Source: a bacterium
Lineage (GTDB): Bacteria > Babelota > Babeliae > Babelales > JABDEC01
Direction of reading: 5' to 3'
Assembly: GCA_947481115.1 (NCBI GenBank)
Contig: CANKEI010000050.1
Coordinates: 1 to 5,294 of the forward strand
Length of the DNA: 5,294 nucleotides
Below the pieces are notes generated by a model. It was not told the origin of the DNA, ran no database searches, and saw nothing but the letters and a program-made list of their open reading frames with translations. A program made the position numbers and the translations under genes. Positions 4,888 through 5,294 of the stretch are shown piece by piece. Numbering within the stretch: position 1 is the stretch's first letter; every line of letters starts with the position of its first letter.

Positions 4888-5294
4888 TTGAAATTGCTAA
4901 TTTAACCAAAGGATTTACGGGTAGCCGCTTGATCCACCAAGGAATTAATTTAAGTTTACCAGCTGGTAAAATGACCGTAATTATTGGCAAATCTGGCGAA
5001 GGTAAATCACTATTACTCAAACAGATTGTAGGACTAATCAAGCCCACTAGTGGCCAAATTTTAATTGACCAAACTGACATTGTCCAAGCTAACCTAGCTG
5101 AGCGTACGGCTGTTTTAAAAAGATGCGGCTACGTCTTTCAATTTGCCGCGCTTTTAGATTCACTCGATATTTTTCAAAATATTGGCATCACATTACTCGA
5201 AGTGGGCAAAAATCGGGCTGAAGTTTTGCCATTGGTTAAGCAGGTGATTAAAGCTGTCAGCTTGCCAGAGCATGTTTTAGATAAATATCCATCG
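4884..5294 (+). CDS. mlaF: ABC lipid-transport ATPase, MlaF family (3' end beyond window)
   Basis: This is the cytoplasmic ATPase that powers the MlaE permease. The first 137 residues are present, with no stop before the window end. Visible parts are the N-terminal beta strands (IEIANLTKGF), Walker A GKSGEGKS at 35-42, and the Q-loop YVFQ with Gln86. The downstream FAALLDSLDIFQNIG is close to the MlaF-type ALFDSMTVFENV. The sequence stops at DKYPS, just where the LSGG signature should follow. Walker B and the switch His are outside the window. The start is fixed by the ATGA overlap with the mlaE stop, a classic coupling arrangement; no separate ribosome binding site is seen. The tight linkage to MlaE, and the similarity to MlaF rather than generic transporters, support the assignment. 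An MlaD (MCE-domain) gene would be expected next but is not visible. Confidence 0.92.
   Translation, partial: MIEIANLTKGFTGSRLIHQGINLSLPAGKMTVIIGKSGEGKSLLLKQIVGLIKPTSGQILIDQTDIVQANLAERTAVLKRCGYVFQFAALLDSLDIFQNIGITLLEVGKNRAEVLPLVKQVIKAVSLPEHVLDKYPS

Noticed and set aside
4847..5080. Reverse-strand reading frame of 77 residues
   Set aside because: It lies opposite the mlaE end and the Walker A region of mlaF, both clearly real genes.

Overview
The window is AT-rich, with genes packed on the plus strand only. It fits a small-genome Gram-negative bacterium: two genes of an Mla-type (MlaE/MlaF) outer-membrane lipid transport system are present, and six consecutive short genes encode proteins with N-terminal export signals. 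The mix of AT-rich housekeeping genes with a run of short, taxon-restricted, cysteine-containing secreted proteins resembles host-associated lineages such as Dependentiae (TM6) or other intracellular bacteria. That placement is an inference from general character; nothing here is a phylogenetic marker I can place with confidence.

Left half (36-2910): six small exported proteins of unknown function. The first four (36-440, 469-1011, 1042-1329, 1333-2070) have gaps of 28, 30 and 3 bases and look like one operon. A 136-base AT-rich gap follows, then an 82-residue four-cysteine protein (2207-2455), an 80-base gap carrying a conserved-looking hairpin repeat (2477-2514), and a 124-residue four-cysteine protein (2536-2910). 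Three proteins have cysteine patterns worth attention. One has a knottin-like C-x6-C...CC...C arrangement. The 245-residue protein and the 82-residue protein share a PAGT-x2-C-x5 module.

Right half (2921-5294): housekeeping genes in order, tpiA (triosephosphate isomerase, divergent at several normally invariant active-site positions), secG (translocase subunit), mlaE (ABC lipid-transport permease) and mlaF (its ATPase, cut by the window end). secG-mlaE-mlaF are tightly packed, with a 3-base gap and an ATGA overlap, so they are very probably co-transcribed.

The exported proteins would pass through the Sec translocase of which SecG is a part, and MlaE/MlaF would move phospholipid between inner and outer membrane. 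The neighbourhood is therefore envelope-centred, but a direct functional link between the small secreted proteins and the Mla or Sec genes is not shown by the sequence. No RNA gene, CRISPR array, insertion sequence or attachment site was recognised.
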